34,763 nucleotides of DNA from Rs1 sp036960485. Lineage in GTDB: Bacteria > Pseudomonadota > Gammaproteobacteria > Pseudomonadales > Balneatricaceae. The notes beneath the pieces are model-generated. The model was not told where the DNA came from, did no database searches, and saw only the letters and a list, made by a program, of their open reading frames with translations. The DNA is taken from NCBI GenBank assembly GCA_036960485.1, contig JBALXS010000045.1, forward strand, positions 1 to 34,763. Reading direction: 5' to 3'. Every line of letters begins with the position of its first letter. The first letter of the stretch is position 1. The position numbers were made by a program, and so were the translations under genes. Of the stretch, positions 16,079-24,330 are shown piece by piece.

Positions 16079-16762
16079 TTAGGCTCCTCCAACAGAAAGC
16101 TGATAATTCGCGTCTTTAGCTGGGGGCTGTACGTGCTGCATTATCTTTTTCATAAGCTCGTTATTTTCTAGGCTTTTGATGCTGCTTAGAATATTTGCAC
16201 ACACCACAAACGGCTGTTTTTCGTAATAACTACCCCAATCACTTTCTGAATGTCGAACCGCTTCAGCTTTTGCTTTTGTTAGTGTTTTAAGTTCTGTTTC
16301 AATCCCCAGTTTTTGAAAAACACTAATAACTTGTGGAATCGCCGTCATTACCATCCATTTAAAGCCTATATTCTTGAAATAATTCGCCAAGTTTATAATC
16401 AACCTTAAGGTTCCTCCGTAGGAGATCGATGCCAAATTTCCGACTTCGACAATTTCCTTTCGATGAGGAGTTACGATATCAAGGTGTTCGGCAATACATT
16501 GCTCTATCGGCTTAGATAAATACTGCTCTAAATACAAACAATGCTGATCAGCTGATTGGTAACCCATAGTGGCTTTTAGGTGAATATTGTGATCAATTAG
16601 CGCCAGTGAATGAGGCAAAAAATCTTTAACATCCGCTCCATAAACTGACATAAAGCGTGAGTTAGTAAAGCCTCTAATAATTTCTCGATTGGCTTGTTGC
16701 TCTACAATAATAACGTGTGACTGAACAGGCTCTTTTAGATAACTTCCTAATAATGCTGACAT
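16079..16762 (-). CDS. Thermostable hemolysin (delta-VPH) family protein, GNAT-like
   Basis: A 227-aa protein of the T_hemolysin family. Characteristic blocks are SRFMSVYGADVKDFLPHSLA, LYLEQYLSKPIEQ, EIVEVGNLASISYGG, RLIINLANYFKNIGFKW and SDWGSYYEKQPFVVCANI. There is no signal peptide, and the EVGNLA/GG/LG spacing resembles acyltransferases of the GNAT and autoinducer-synthase type. The name hemolysin may therefore describe an effect of its product rather than a pore. It opens the four-gene operon; a CATAGAGAG-type site precedes the ATG and a 14-bp palindrome lies about 20 bases upstream. An acyl transfer step is inferred, not shown. Confidence 0.9.
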   Translation of the reverse strand: MSALLGSYLKEPVQSHVIIVEQQANREIIRGFTNSRFMSVYGADVKDFLPHSLALIDHNIHLKATMGYQSADQHCLYLEQYLSKPIEQCIAEHLDIVTPHRKEIVEVGNLASISYGGTLRLIINLANYFKNIGFKWMVMTAIPQVISVFQKLGIETELKTLTKAKAEAVRHSESDWGSYYEKQPFVVCANILSSIKSLENNELMKKIMQHVQPPAKDANYQLSVGGA

Positions 16763-16782
16763 ATGAATGCTCTCTATGGTTG

Positions 16783-16796
16783 ATGCTAATTAGCAT
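16783..16796. promoter_or_regulatory. Palindrome upstream of the hemolysin-family operon
   Basis: ATGCTAATTAGCAT is a perfect 14-bp palindrome 21 bases before the start codon of the first gene. An adjacent TTTCTT-AAAGAAA symmetrical stretch lies near 16804-16817. Together they could hold the promoter and an operator. No regulator gene is adjacent. Confidence 0.35.
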
Positions 16797-17530
16797 AAAG
16801 AAAGTTTCTTAAAGAAATATTAAGGGAGTTAAGATATGTTAAATCAATTGATGGTGAGCTTAGGAGGTTAAGAATTAATCTGCTGGATATATCCCAAACA
16901 GCTCATTGTGTTGATAGAATAATAAAGGAAGAGTATTGAACCTTAAGAGTTGGTCTCGGCTGTTAATTACCTCATGATACATCCCTATCATTTAGTGTGG
17001 ATTTAACACAAAGCGGATACTTTAAAAATTTTGACATATTTCTATGTGATAGTAGGTTTAAAATTCACAGCCTAGAGGAGTGTTCTTTGCAGGTTTGCGT
17101 TCAAAGTTTTGTGGCGGCTGGTTCAGAGCTTCACGGTGATTCATTTAAGAGTTTTTTTATGGTGTAGCTCATCGTCATTATTACAAAATACTGTGTTACT
17201 TTTATATTTAGCAGTAAAATTGGGAATACAAATCATGTTATCGTCATCAAACTTTTGATTCTACCTGCGCATTTGCATAAAGGAGGCTAATGTATCTTTA
17301 CCAAATTGACCGAGATTAAGTATTTGGATGTTCTCCACTGGCTAAGAAATACTGGTGGGTTTAGAACAACTAGACCTTTGTCATGAAAGCATCTGCTGAC
17401 CATTTATAATATGCGCCTTCTATGATTCAGCTTTCTTGAAACAATATTTGATTTAACTTTTCTGACTTTGATTTTTCATAAGAGCGCACAAGTATTTTCA
17501 ATGCTACTCCCAAAATATGTCACCAAGAAC
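16797..17530. other. Gene-free stretch upstream of the hemolysin-family operon
   Basis: About 730 bases without a credible gene. A TTGACA hexamer occurs at about 17032-17037 but no properly spaced -10 follows. The part nearest 17530 continues the pattern of the decayed ATPase-like remnant on the minus strand, with frameshifts and stops. Confidence 0.35.
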
Positions 17531-17701
17531 TTAAGCCTGCAATTTTATTAATTCTTGCAGCTTAATAGAACTATAAGTTTTACCACTTCTTGGAGCTCCT
17601 GTTATATGTATTTCACAATACTGCAACAGTTGACTCCATTGAGATTTAACCTCTGTAGCACGCGAATATTTTGCCTTGGCCGTAATTAGACTTGTTAGCA
17701 C
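17531..17701 (-). pseudogene. Remnant of a P-loop ATPase
   Basis: A 56-codon frame starting with GTG at 17701 carries ATEVKSQWSQLLQYC and then ITGAPRSGKTYSS, a clear Walker A motif (GxxxxGKT), before a stop at 17531. A P-loop protein of this size without Walker B is not functional. The adjoining frame (KFLVTYFGSSIENTCALL) reads on with more coding-like text. This points to a frameshifted remnant of a larger NTPase, perhaps from mobile DNA like the two decayed integrases in the window. It begins one base after the binding-protein stop codon on the same strand. Confidence 0.45.
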
Positions 17702-18463
17702 TTACTTAAAATTGCTACTTCCATATTTATCTTGTAATTTTTTTAGTTCACCTTGATTCAAGATATCCTCAAAAAGGAGTCTGATTTTATTAGAAATAGG
17801 AGTTAACGAAAGTTTACTTTTCTTAGAAATTTGCAACCATGGGACACGCTCTGAAACATAGAGTGGTTTACCGAATATATTAACCGCTCCAATTGAGTCC
17901 GCCGCATTTAATATGGGCTCCATGGGTCCAATTATTGCGTCAACTCGGCCATTCACTAGCATTTTAATACTTTGACTAAAATCCATCGTTTTGCTTTTTT
18001 CAATATTAGTGTTCATATCTATTTCATCGCTGAATTTAGCTCCTCTTAAGTATGCTAAAGATTTGCCTTCAAGATCACTAATAACTTTGAAACTGCTCCC
18101 TTTAAGACCGATAACAACATTAGCTAATGCCGGCAGAGGTGCTATATAGATAACATGATCTTCTAACTCCTTATACTTAAACATAATAGTTAGATCAGTT
18201 CTGCCTGTTTTTAATTCATTTATTATCCTAGCGTATGGATAGATTTTGTGGTTCAAATCAAGCTTTAAATCTTTAAACAGTAAATTGGCTAAATCATAGT
18301 ATATTCCTGAAGGTTTCGAAGCATTTTCTATCCCGTAAGGTGCTATGGCAATAGTTCGAATTTGTATTGAATTGTCGGCCTCCGTTTGAGCCATCAATTT
18401 TTCGCCAGAAAATAGAATATTGAGCCCTATTAAAATCTTATAGGCGGTTTTTAGTTTCATCAT
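17702..18463 (-). CDS. Periplasmic substrate-binding protein, family 3-like
   Basis: A 253-aa exported protein with a signal peptide (about residues 1-25, ending LMAQ). The fold is that of ABC-transporter amino-acid-binding proteins: a first lobe with PSGIYYDLANLLFKDL and YPYARIINELKTGRTDLTIM, a hinge region LANVVIGLKG, DLEGKSLAYLRGAKF, and VNGRVDAIIGPMEPI. The C-terminal helix is DILNQGELKKLQDKYG. No permease or ATPase gene is nearby, so it may be an orphan binding protein of the kind found scattered in marine gammaproteobacteria. The ligand cannot be read from the sequence. Confidence 0.83.
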   Translation of the reverse strand: MMKLKTAYKILIGLNILFSGEKLMAQTEADNSIQIRTIAIAPYGIENASKPSGIYYDLANLLFKDLKLDLNHKIYPYARIINELKTGRTDLTIMFKYKELEDHVIYIAPLPALANVVIGLKGSSFKVISDLEGKSLAYLRGAKFSDEIDMNTNIEKSKTMDFSQSIKMLVNGRVDAIIGPMEPILNAADSIGAVNIFGKPLYVSERVPWLQISKKSKLSLTPISNKIRLLFEDILNQGELKKLQDKYGSSNFK

Positions 18464-18550
18464 TCAATATGCTCTCTGTGCATTTTAAATTTTTTATATA
18501 TCCCATAATAACCAAATCCCCAAAATTCATATAGCGTATTTTATACCACT

Positions 18551-19157
18551 TTAATTATTGGTAGGGATTAAACCGGTATTAACAGCAAATACCATAATCT
18601 CATTAATGCGCTGGGCTAATCGCCTCACCGTTTCTAAATTACCTGATTTCTCAATCTTCCTTAAGGCACCAATCTTCCTTAAGACATCAATCACTAAAGG
18701 CGCGGTTAAGTGGGTAATGGGATATTTACCTAATGTTGGAAATACATGCAAATCTAATGAGCGCCATATATCTTTAGCGTAGTTATTGGAATATGGATGG
18801 CTCCTTAAATACCAAACCAGTTGTGAGCAACCGCTTGCAGCGTACTGTTATGAATATCTTGTTGCTCTAGCTTTTGCTGATCTTTCACTACTTTTGGGTC
18901 AATATCTTGAGCCAGTAATTCACGGGCTGCTTTTCCTTTCTACCTGCATTCGTCAGTGTCACTTCAGGATATGTACCAAAACCAATATTTGTACGAGTTT
19001 TGGTAAAAGGTTTGGAATATTTCAATACCCACGACTTAGAGCCTGAGGGCTTAATTCGAAGCTGTAAACCATCGCCATCACTAAGCGCATATTCCTTAGC
19101 GCAGGCCTTGGCTTGCTTGACTTGCGTATTGACTAACGGTGTGATGATTTTAGCCAT
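18551..19157 (-). pseudogene. Decayed DUF4102-type integrase downstream of tRNA-Ser
   Basis: The N-terminal arm-binding domain starts at 19157 (MAKIITPLVNTQVKQAKACA) and continues with LSDGDGLQLRIKPSGSKSWV and TNIGFGTYPEVTL. After a frameshift the family text resumes in another frame (AARELLAQDIDPKVVKDQQK) up to a stop. A third frame then gives NNYAKDIWRSLDLHVFPTLG, the ITHLTAPLVIDVLRKIG block and RINEIMVFAVNTGLI, and stops at 18551. The catalytic R-H-R-Y domain is missing. This is a P4-like tyrosine recombinase, inactivated by frameshifts and truncated. It lies where such integrases sit, just downstream of a tRNA 3' end. Confidence 0.88.
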
Positions 19158-19158
19158 G

Positions 19159-19253
19159 ATGTACCACTGGGCTTTTAAGATATTTAAAATTTTATGTACC
19201 ACTAACTTTATTAGTGGCGCAAAAATTTAACCTAGTGGTACATTAAATGGTAC
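19159..19253. repeat. Integrase arm-type sites upstream of the decayed integrase
   Basis: The decamer ATGTACCACT occurs at 19159-19168 and 19194-19203. Its inverse AGTGGTACAT is at 19234-19243, with partial copies AGTGGCGC (19213) and AATGGTAC (19246). Clustered direct and inverted decamers between an integrase start and its tRNA target are typical of arm-binding sites of tyrosine recombinases. Confidence 0.55.
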
Positions 19254-19401
19254 TTAAATATTAGGCTGTTATAAAATTCTATAGGAAGTAATTGGACTAC
19301 AATTAGTATTAATTGATAATAACGAGGAAGGCGGCACTACATGAAAACTGCTTGTAAGCACCGTAAATAAAGGGCTGCAAGCCTTATAAACCAACAGACA
19401 T

Positions 19402-19425
19402 AAAAAAACCGCAACTAAGCGGTTT
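19402..19425 (-). terminator. Terminator downstream of tRNA-Ser
   Basis: On the minus strand AAACCGC pairs with GCGGTTT around a six-base loop and is followed by TTTTTTT. It begins 20 bases after the tRNA 3' end. Confidence 0.85.
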
Positions 19426-19444
19426 CAATATTTGAATTCGTAAA

Positions 19445-19532
19445 TGGCGGTGAGGGAGGGATTCGAACCCTCGATAGGTTACCCTATACACACTTTCCAG
19501 GCGTGCTCCTTCGGCCACTCGGACACCTCACC
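19445..19532 (-). tRNA. tRNA-Ser (anticodon GGA)
   Basis: The minus strand has the acceptor stem GGTGAGG/CCTCACC, discriminator G and an encoded CCA (19447-19445). The anticodon loop carries GGA in CTGGAAA. A long variable arm (GTGTATAGGGTAACCTAT region), as in serine tRNAs, is followed by the T-arm GGGTTCGAATCCC. It is 88 nt with CCA. It decodes UCC/UCU. The gene is intact, and a decayed integrase lies downstream of its 3' end, so the tRNA was once an integration target. Confidence 0.97.
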
Positions 19533-20127
19533 GCATTATAGATTTAATATTTAACGTCAATTCTATGTTTGACTTCGCAGTGGCAGCTGTGTGCCTCCGC
19601 CTTGTATTAAGCTCGATGTTTAAAAAACGAGTGTTAATTCAAGAGCTGCGTATGCTACCAGATTTCTGATAAACAACAACAATTTTTGATGATGAATGCA
19701 ATATATTTCACTATTGGTATTTGCACAACAATATCACGAAACAAAGCCACTAGAAAAACATCATTACTGGCTGCTAATATACGCTTTATGTAAGCGGTAT
19801 ATCAGCTATTCTTAAAATGGTTACTTGGGTTACGAGTCATTTTTAGCACTTGCTTTCAGCACTTATTAAGGGTTAATAACGATCCCCGGGGCAAGCTCAC
19901 GTCCCAAGACCCGGAGAATTTACCCTTGATGATTTAGGCTCCGCCTAATTCATCACTTATTAAGCTTTATTCTCGCTTTTGAGGCTCATATGAGGCGCTG
20001 TGATAAATAAAAGTTATCAGCGGTAGAAATTATTTTTAATTAGACATATCCTCAGATATAACGACAATCATATATCGATCATATTTTAGAATATGTGGCT
20101 ATTTAAACTAGTAATTGATAATCCAGT
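19533..20127. other. Gene-free stretch between tRNA-Ser and the D-glutamate operon
   Basis: No gene is seen. It contains the direct-repeat-bounded insert described separately at 19860-19964. The short GACTTCGCAGTGGCAGC near 19570 resembles part of repeat copy C and may be a fragment of that family. Confidence 0.4.
19860..19964. repeat. Short element bounded by an 11-bp direct repeat
   Basis: CACTTATTAAG occurs at 19860-19870 and again at 19954-19964. Between them lie GC-richer bases (CCCCGGGG near 19893) and a near-perfect hairpin: TGATGATTTAGGC (19927-19939), loop TCC, GCCTAATTCATCA (19943-19955). The layout fits a small non-autonomous insertion with a target duplication, but terminal inverted repeats are not obvious. 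Confidence 0.4.
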
Positions 20128-20165
20128 AAACGCACAACTATTTTTGAATAGCGCGTTTTCTTTTT
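20128..20165 (+). terminator. Terminator-like hairpin ahead of the D-glutamate operon (possible attenuator)
   Basis: AAACGC (20128-20133) pairs with GCGTTT (20153-20158), with an inner CTATT/AATAG stem, followed by TTTTCTTTTT. It lies 90 bases before the first gene of the operon, with no gene upstream on that strand. It may therefore be a leader attenuator or the end of an unseen RNA. Confidence 0.5.
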
Positions 20166-20167
20166 AG

Positions 20168-20185
20168 TTAAGCCAGCTGACTTAA
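20168..20185. promoter_or_regulatory. Imperfect 18-bp palindrome upstream of the D-glutamate operon
   Basis: TTAAGCCAGCTGACTTAA is symmetric at 16 of 18 positions and lies 70 bases before the start codon. Candidate operator, possibly for the LysR-type regulator of the same cluster. Confidence 0.35.
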
Positions 20186-20255
20186 TGCGCTGCTTTAATC
20201 AGTTACTTCGTAGCTATAGATATTACATTAATTCAACCATAATAGAGGCGCTCTA

Positions 20256-21044
20256 ATGGACACTAATATTTCACCTTTCGCACTGCGCCAACTTATTCGC
20301 AAAGGCGAATTTAACAGCCATACCTCAGGTTTTTCGCAAGGTTTCGTACAAGGCAATTTAGCCATTATGCCGAAAGAATGGGCAAATGAATTCCTACAGT
20401 TTTGCCAGTTAAACCCAAAACCTTGTCCTATTGTTGGTATGTCGACTAATCCTGGTGATTTCTTATTGCCCGATTTAGGTCAGGATGTTGATATCCGTAC
20501 TGACATCCCACTCTACCGCATCTATGAAGACGGCATACTAACCAAAGAAGTCAGCGATGTTAAAGATGTTTGGCGCGATGATTTAGTCACATTCTTATTA
20601 GGTTGCTCATTCTCATTTGAAGAGTCATTACTTGCAGATGGCTTAGAAGTACGTAATATCACTGAAAAAGTTAACGTACCTATGTATCGTACCAATCTTG
20701 AATGTAAACCTGCTGGACGCTTTTCAGGCACTACAGTGGTAAGCATGCGCCCTATGAAGCCTAAAGATGCGATTCGTGCCATCCAAATTTGCACCCGCTT
20801 CCCGTCAGTTCACGGCGCGCCTCTACACTTTGGCAGCCCGCAAGACATTGGTATTAGCAATATTGATCAACCTGATTTTGGCGATGCTGTTACTATTAAA
20901 GAAGGTGAAGTTCCGGTATTTTGGGCTTGTGGTGTTACTCCACAAGTGGCAATTGAAAACGCTAAGCCGCCATTTTGCATTACACATAGCCCAGGCTACA
21001 TGTTAGTTACAGACATCCGTAACAGCTCACTCGCTATTTTATAA
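20256..21044 (+). CDS. DUF1445 putative hydro-lyase of the D-glutamate/5-oxoproline operon
   Basis: A 262-aa cytosolic protein of the DUF1445/UPF0317 family. Blocks seen: FALRQLIRKGEFNSHTSGFS, GFVQGNLAIMPKEWANEFL, DIRTDIPLYRIYEDG and FLLGCSFSFEESLL, followed by PMYRTNLECKPAG and STNPGDFLLPD-type glycines. Near the C-terminus are VFWACGVTPQVA and FCITHSPGYMLVTD. In vertebrate DGLUCY a domain of this family is fused to a DUF4392 D-glutamate cyclase; here both are separate genes at the two ends of the pxp genes. The chemistry of DUF1445 is unproven. Processing of 5-oxo-D-proline or a related intermediate is inferred. Confidence 0.92.
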   Translation: MDTNISPFALRQLIRKGEFNSHTSGFSQGFVQGNLAIMPKEWANEFLQFCQLNPKPCPIVGMSTNPGDFLLPDLGQDVDIRTDIPLYRIYEDGILTKEVSDVKDVWRDDLVTFLLGCSFSFEESLLADGLEVRNITEKVNVPMYRTNLECKPAGRFSGTTVVSMRPMKPKDAIRAIQICTRFPSVHGAPLHFGSPQDIGISNIDQPDFGDAVTIKEGEVPVFWACGVTPQVAIENAKPPFCITHSPGYMLVTDIRNSSLAIL

Positions 21045-21060
21045 TTCTCGGAGATTTACA

Positions 21061-21810
21061 ATGACACAAGCAGTAAAACTTAAATTAAATTGTGATCTAG
21101 GCGAGAGTTTTGGCTCTTGGACAATCGGCATGGACGAAGCTGTTATGCCTTATGTAGACCAGGCAAACATCGCCTGTGGTTTTCATGCAGGTGACCCGCT
21201 CGTTATGCGTAAAACACTGGCACTGGCTAAAGAGCATGATGTTTGTGTCGGTGCACACCCAGGCTACCCTGATTTAGTGGGTTTTGGCCGCCGCTCACTG
21301 AATGCAAGTGATGCAGAAATTCAAAGCTTTGTACAATACCAAATGGCCGCGTTAGATGGCATGGCTGCAATCCAAGGCCTAACCATGCAATATGTTAAGC
21401 CCCACGGTGCGCTCTATAACGATATGATGTCAAAAGATCATGTTCGCAGCAGCATCATGCAAGCCGTGGCTAATTACCACCGACCTGTCGTCTTAATGTT
21501 ACAAGGCACACCAGATGCCCTTTTACATCGCGGCGAAGCTGAAAAATTTGGCTTAGACATTTGGTTCGAAGCGTTTGCTGATAGATGCTATGAAGATGAT
21601 GGCCGCTTAATGTCGCGCACTAAAGAAGGCGCCGTTCACTCCCGCGAGAAAATGTTGGCCCAGGTTGCGCAACTTTGCGCAACCGGCACTGTTATTTCCG
21701 CATCAGGTAAAGAAATTCAATTACATGCAAATACCTTATGCGTACACGGTGATAATATGGCAGGTGTGAATGCTATCTCTGAAATTCGCCAATTGATTTT
21801 AGGAAGCTAA
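21061..21810 (+). CDS. pxpA: 5-oxoprolinase subunit A
   Basis: Subunit of the ATP-dependent 5-oxoprolinase that opens 5-oxo-L-proline (pyroglutamate) to L-glutamate in the cytosol. It has 249 aa, the usual length of the LamB/YcsF family. Motifs: KLNCDLGESFGSW, VDQANIACGFHAGDP, VGAHPGYPDLVGFGRR, YVKPHGALYNDM, FEAFADRCYEDDGRL and the C-terminal LCVHGDN. A CGGAGA site precedes the ATG, and pxpB starts four bases after its stop. Confidence 0.96.
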   Translation: MTQAVKLKLNCDLGESFGSWTIGMDEAVMPYVDQANIACGFHAGDPLVMRKTLALAKEHDVCVGAHPGYPDLVGFGRRSLNASDAEIQSFVQYQMAALDGMAAIQGLTMQYVKPHGALYNDMMSKDHVRSSIMQAVANYHRPVVLMLQGTPDALLHRGEAEKFGLDIWFEAFADRCYEDDGRLMSRTKEGAVHSREKMLAQVAQLCATGTVISASGKEIQLHANTLCVHGDNMAGVNAISEIRQLILGS

Positions 21811-21814
21811 GCTA

Positions 21815-22492
21815 ATGCATGTTGAAATAGCCGGCGAAAATTCGCTGATCATTTACTTTGCTGATGAAACAAGCGCACAAGTGTCAGCGCAAGTCCAACA
21901 GGCCATGCTGCTATTAGAAAACTCATTGCTAGGCCACGTAATTGATATGGTGCCATCTTACGCCTCGTTATTAGTTATCTATAACCAATTTACGACTGAC
22001 CAATACTTTGTGCGCGCCTGCATCAAGCAAGCGTTGCTAAACTTGGATCAAGGAGAAGAGCAACAAGGCAAAATTGTTGAACTTCCAGCGTACTACAGCA
22101 CTGAATCAGGCCCTGATTTACAACAGCTCGCCACTAATGCCAAGCTGACTGTTGATCAAGTTATCGATATCCACACTTCGATGGAATATCGAGTATACGC
22201 CATTGGCTTTGCCCCTGGCTTTGCATACCTAGGCGAGGTTGATCCACGCATCGCTGCACCGCGCTTAACCACACCTAGATTAAAAGTACCGAGAGGCTCG
22301 GTTGCCATTGCCGATCGACAAACCGCTGTTTACCCAGCTGTGTCCCCCGGTGGCTGGAATTTGATTGGTTTATGCCCTACTCGCATGTTCAATCCATTAG
22401 CACAGCCTTCTATGCCTGTACAAGTCGGTGACAGAGTAAAATTCAAAGCGATTGAACGCGACCAATATTTAGCATTGGGAGGTGAGCTATGA
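21815..22492 (+). CDS. pxpB: 5-oxoprolinase subunit B
   Basis: KipI-like subunit of the same 5-oxoprolinase. It has 225 aa with the conserved region VYAIGFAPGFAYLGEVDPRI, the PRLTTPRLKVPRGSVAIADR block, and YPAVSPGGWNLIGLCP. It works with PxpC as the ATP-dependent part. An AGGAAG site precedes the ATG. Its TGA stop overlaps the ATG of pxpC (ATGA), a sign of coupled translation. Confidence 0.96.
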   Translation: MHVEIAGENSLIIYFADETSAQVSAQVQQAMLLLENSLLGHVIDMVPSYASLLVIYNQFTTDQYFVRACIKQALLNLDQGEEQQGKIVELPAYYSTESGPDLQQLATNAKLTVDQVIDIHTSMEYRVYAIGFAPGFAYLGEVDPRIAAPRLTTPRLKVPRGSVAIADRQTAVYPAVSPGGWNLIGLCPTRMFNPLAQPSMPVQVGDRVKFKAIERDQYLALGGEL

Positions 22493-23427
22493 GCGCTTTT
22501 AAGGTTTTACAGCCGGGATTACTCACGTTAATTCAAGATGCTGGTCGCTTCGGTCAACACCGTATCGGCTTAACTAATGGTGGGCCATTAGATGCACGCG
22601 CTTTTAATTGGGCCAACCGTTTATGCCAAAACCCACTAAATAGCAGCACTCTTGAAATTAGCATTGGTGGGCTAGCATTAGAGGCACAAACTCAAACCTA
22701 CATCGCGGTAACTGGTGCGCAAATCCCATTAAAAATTAATGGCCGTGAAGCCAACATGTGGCAAACGATTAAAATAGCTGAAGGCGATAAAATTGAGTTC
22801 GGCTTTGCAACCGCCGGCTCACGAGCATATTTAGCGGTTAGCAATGGCTTTGATGTAGAGCATTCTTTTACCAGTACTTCAACAGTGGCGAGAGAGAGTA
22901 TTGGCGGCCTAGCAGGCACTAAATTACAGCAAGGTGATGTATTACTTTGCCGCAGAGTAGAAAACGCCCCTTTACTTGCACTACCTACAGCTGAAATCCC
23001 TAGCTACTTAGAAGAAATCAAACTAAGGGTAATTTTGGGCTACCAGCATCACTCTTTTGATAAAGTACAGCAACAGCTATTTTTCAGCAGCCAATACCAG
23101 CTCAGCGATAAAATGGATCGCATGGGTTTTAGGCTGCAAGGTCAGGAAGTTAAATCGACTATCAGCGGCATGCTATCTGAAGGAATCTGCCACGGCGCTA
23201 TTCAGGTACCTGCTGACGGACAACCTATTGTATTGCTAAACGACAGACAAACTATTGGTGGCTACCCTAAAATTGGCTCAGTCATCGCTTTAGATACTGC
23301 CAAATTAGCCCAGCTAATGCCTGGCAATAAAGTGCATTTCGAGCAAATAACCATAGAAGATGCTCACAACATAAACCATTTAGAAAATCTGCGTGACAAC
23401 AGTATTGAACTAATCGACCTAAGCTGA
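22489..23427 (+). CDS. pxpC: 5-oxoprolinase subunit C
   Basis: KipA-like subunit. It has 312 aa, with LLTLIQDAGRFGQHRIGLTN at the N-terminus, GGPLDARAFNWANRL, ITGAQIPLKINGR-type beta repeats, SDKMDRMGFRLQG, and the C-terminal VLLNDRQTIGGYPKIGSVI. It forms the catalytic complex with PxpB that phosphorylates 5-oxoproline before PxpA hydrolyses the ring. A 13-bp palindrome (GCTGAT-G-ATCAGC) covers its stop codon, 12 bases before the next start. Confidence 0.96.
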   Translation: MSAFKVLQPGLLTLIQDAGRFGQHRIGLTNGGPLDARAFNWANRLCQNPLNSSTLEISIGGLALEAQTQTYIAVTGAQIPLKINGREANMWQTIKIAEGDKIEFGFATAGSRAYLAVSNGFDVEHSFTSTSTVARESIGGLAGTKLQQGDVLLCRRVENAPLLALPTAEIPSYLEEIKLRVILGYQHHSFDKVQQQLFFSSQYQLSDKMDRMGFRLQGQEVKSTISGMLSEGICHGAIQVPADGQPIVLLNDRQTIGGYPKIGSVIALDTAKLAQLMPGNKVHFEQITIEDAHNINHLENLRDNSIELIDLS

Positions 23428-23446
23428 TGATCAGCGTGGAGAAAGA

Positions 23447-24298
23447 ATGACAAACCCAATTTTAGATGAAGCAGCCCTTAGTAAGAGCATTGAAGACCTG
23501 CTAGTAAAGCGCAACCTGCGCGGCATGAAGACCGTACAAAGTGCCTTGCAAACTGGTTATTACTTACGCGCGGCTCGCATTCTTAGTAAATGCAAAGGCC
23601 ACGTATTAATCGGCACTGGTTTCCCTGTAATCGATACGTTTGAGACAGACGGTCCTGTCGGTGCCATCGCCCTTTACAAGGCGCTAGAGACGTTAGGCGC
23701 CACGCCAATTATTGTTTGCGGCCCTCCGGTCTCTCAAGCATTAATGCAAGATTTTAGAGTACATGAAATTCGTGTAGGCGAGCATCAAGAGCGCACTTTG
23801 GAAGCATTTAAAGCGCTTTATCATTACAACCCTGATGCTGTGTTATCCATTGAGCGCCCAGGGCAAGCAGCTGACGGCGGCTATTACAACATGCGCGGCG
23901 AAAGCATTAGCGAACGTACCGCTTGCTTTGATACTTTCATTAACAACGCTAAATGCCCAACCATAGGTATCGGTGATGGCGGTAATGAAATCGGCATGGG
24001 CAATATCACTGCTGCTTTGCAAGATTTGGATATTGTTAGCGCCACCACTAAGGTAGATGAGTTATTAATTGCTGATGTATCCAACTGGGGCGCTTACGGG
24101 ATTATGGCAATTTTAAGCGTTTGGCATAATGTTGATCTATTAGATAAAGTAAATTTAGAAGAGATTCTAACTTACCTATCTGGACACGGCAGTGTCGATG
24201 GTGTGACACGTAACAATGAACTGACTGAAGATGGCTTAGACTTCTGTGAGGGTGAATCTGTCATTCTAGAGCTACGCCAATTAATTGGTATGGCATAG
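23447..24298 (+). CDS. D-glutamate cyclase-like protein (DUF4392)
   Basis: A 283-aa cytosolic protein with the DUF4392 blocks RAARILSKCKGHVLIGTGFP, ETDGPVGAIALYKALE, IERPGQAADGGYYNMRG, IGIGDGGNEIGMGN and LIADVSNWGAYGIMAIL. The same domain in human DGLUCY converts D-glutamate to 5-oxo-D-proline. Next to pxpABC this makes sense: it would supply oxoproline from D-glutamate. The bacterial activity is inferred from homology. A GGAGAAAGA site precedes the ATG, and a terminator follows the stop. Confidence 0.88.
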   Translation: MTNPILDEAALSKSIEDLLVKRNLRGMKTVQSALQTGYYLRAARILSKCKGHVLIGTGFPVIDTFETDGPVGAIALYKALETLGATPIIVCGPPVSQALMQDFRVHEIRVGEHQERTLEAFKALYHYNPDAVLSIERPGQAADGGYYNMRGESISERTACFDTFINNAKCPTIGIGDGGNEIGMGNITAALQDLDIVSATTKVDELLIADVSNWGAYGIMAILSVWHNVDLLDKVNLEEILTYLSGHGSVDGVTRNNELTEDGLDFCEGESVILELRQLIGMA

Positions 24299-24330
24299 CT
24301 TGTAGTGATTAGCGCATAACTAACATACAC

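Noticed and set aside
19535..19560. TTGACG and TATAAT as the tRNA-Ser promoter
   Set aside because: The spacer is only 14 bases and the -10 would touch the tRNA 5' end, leaving no room for a leader.
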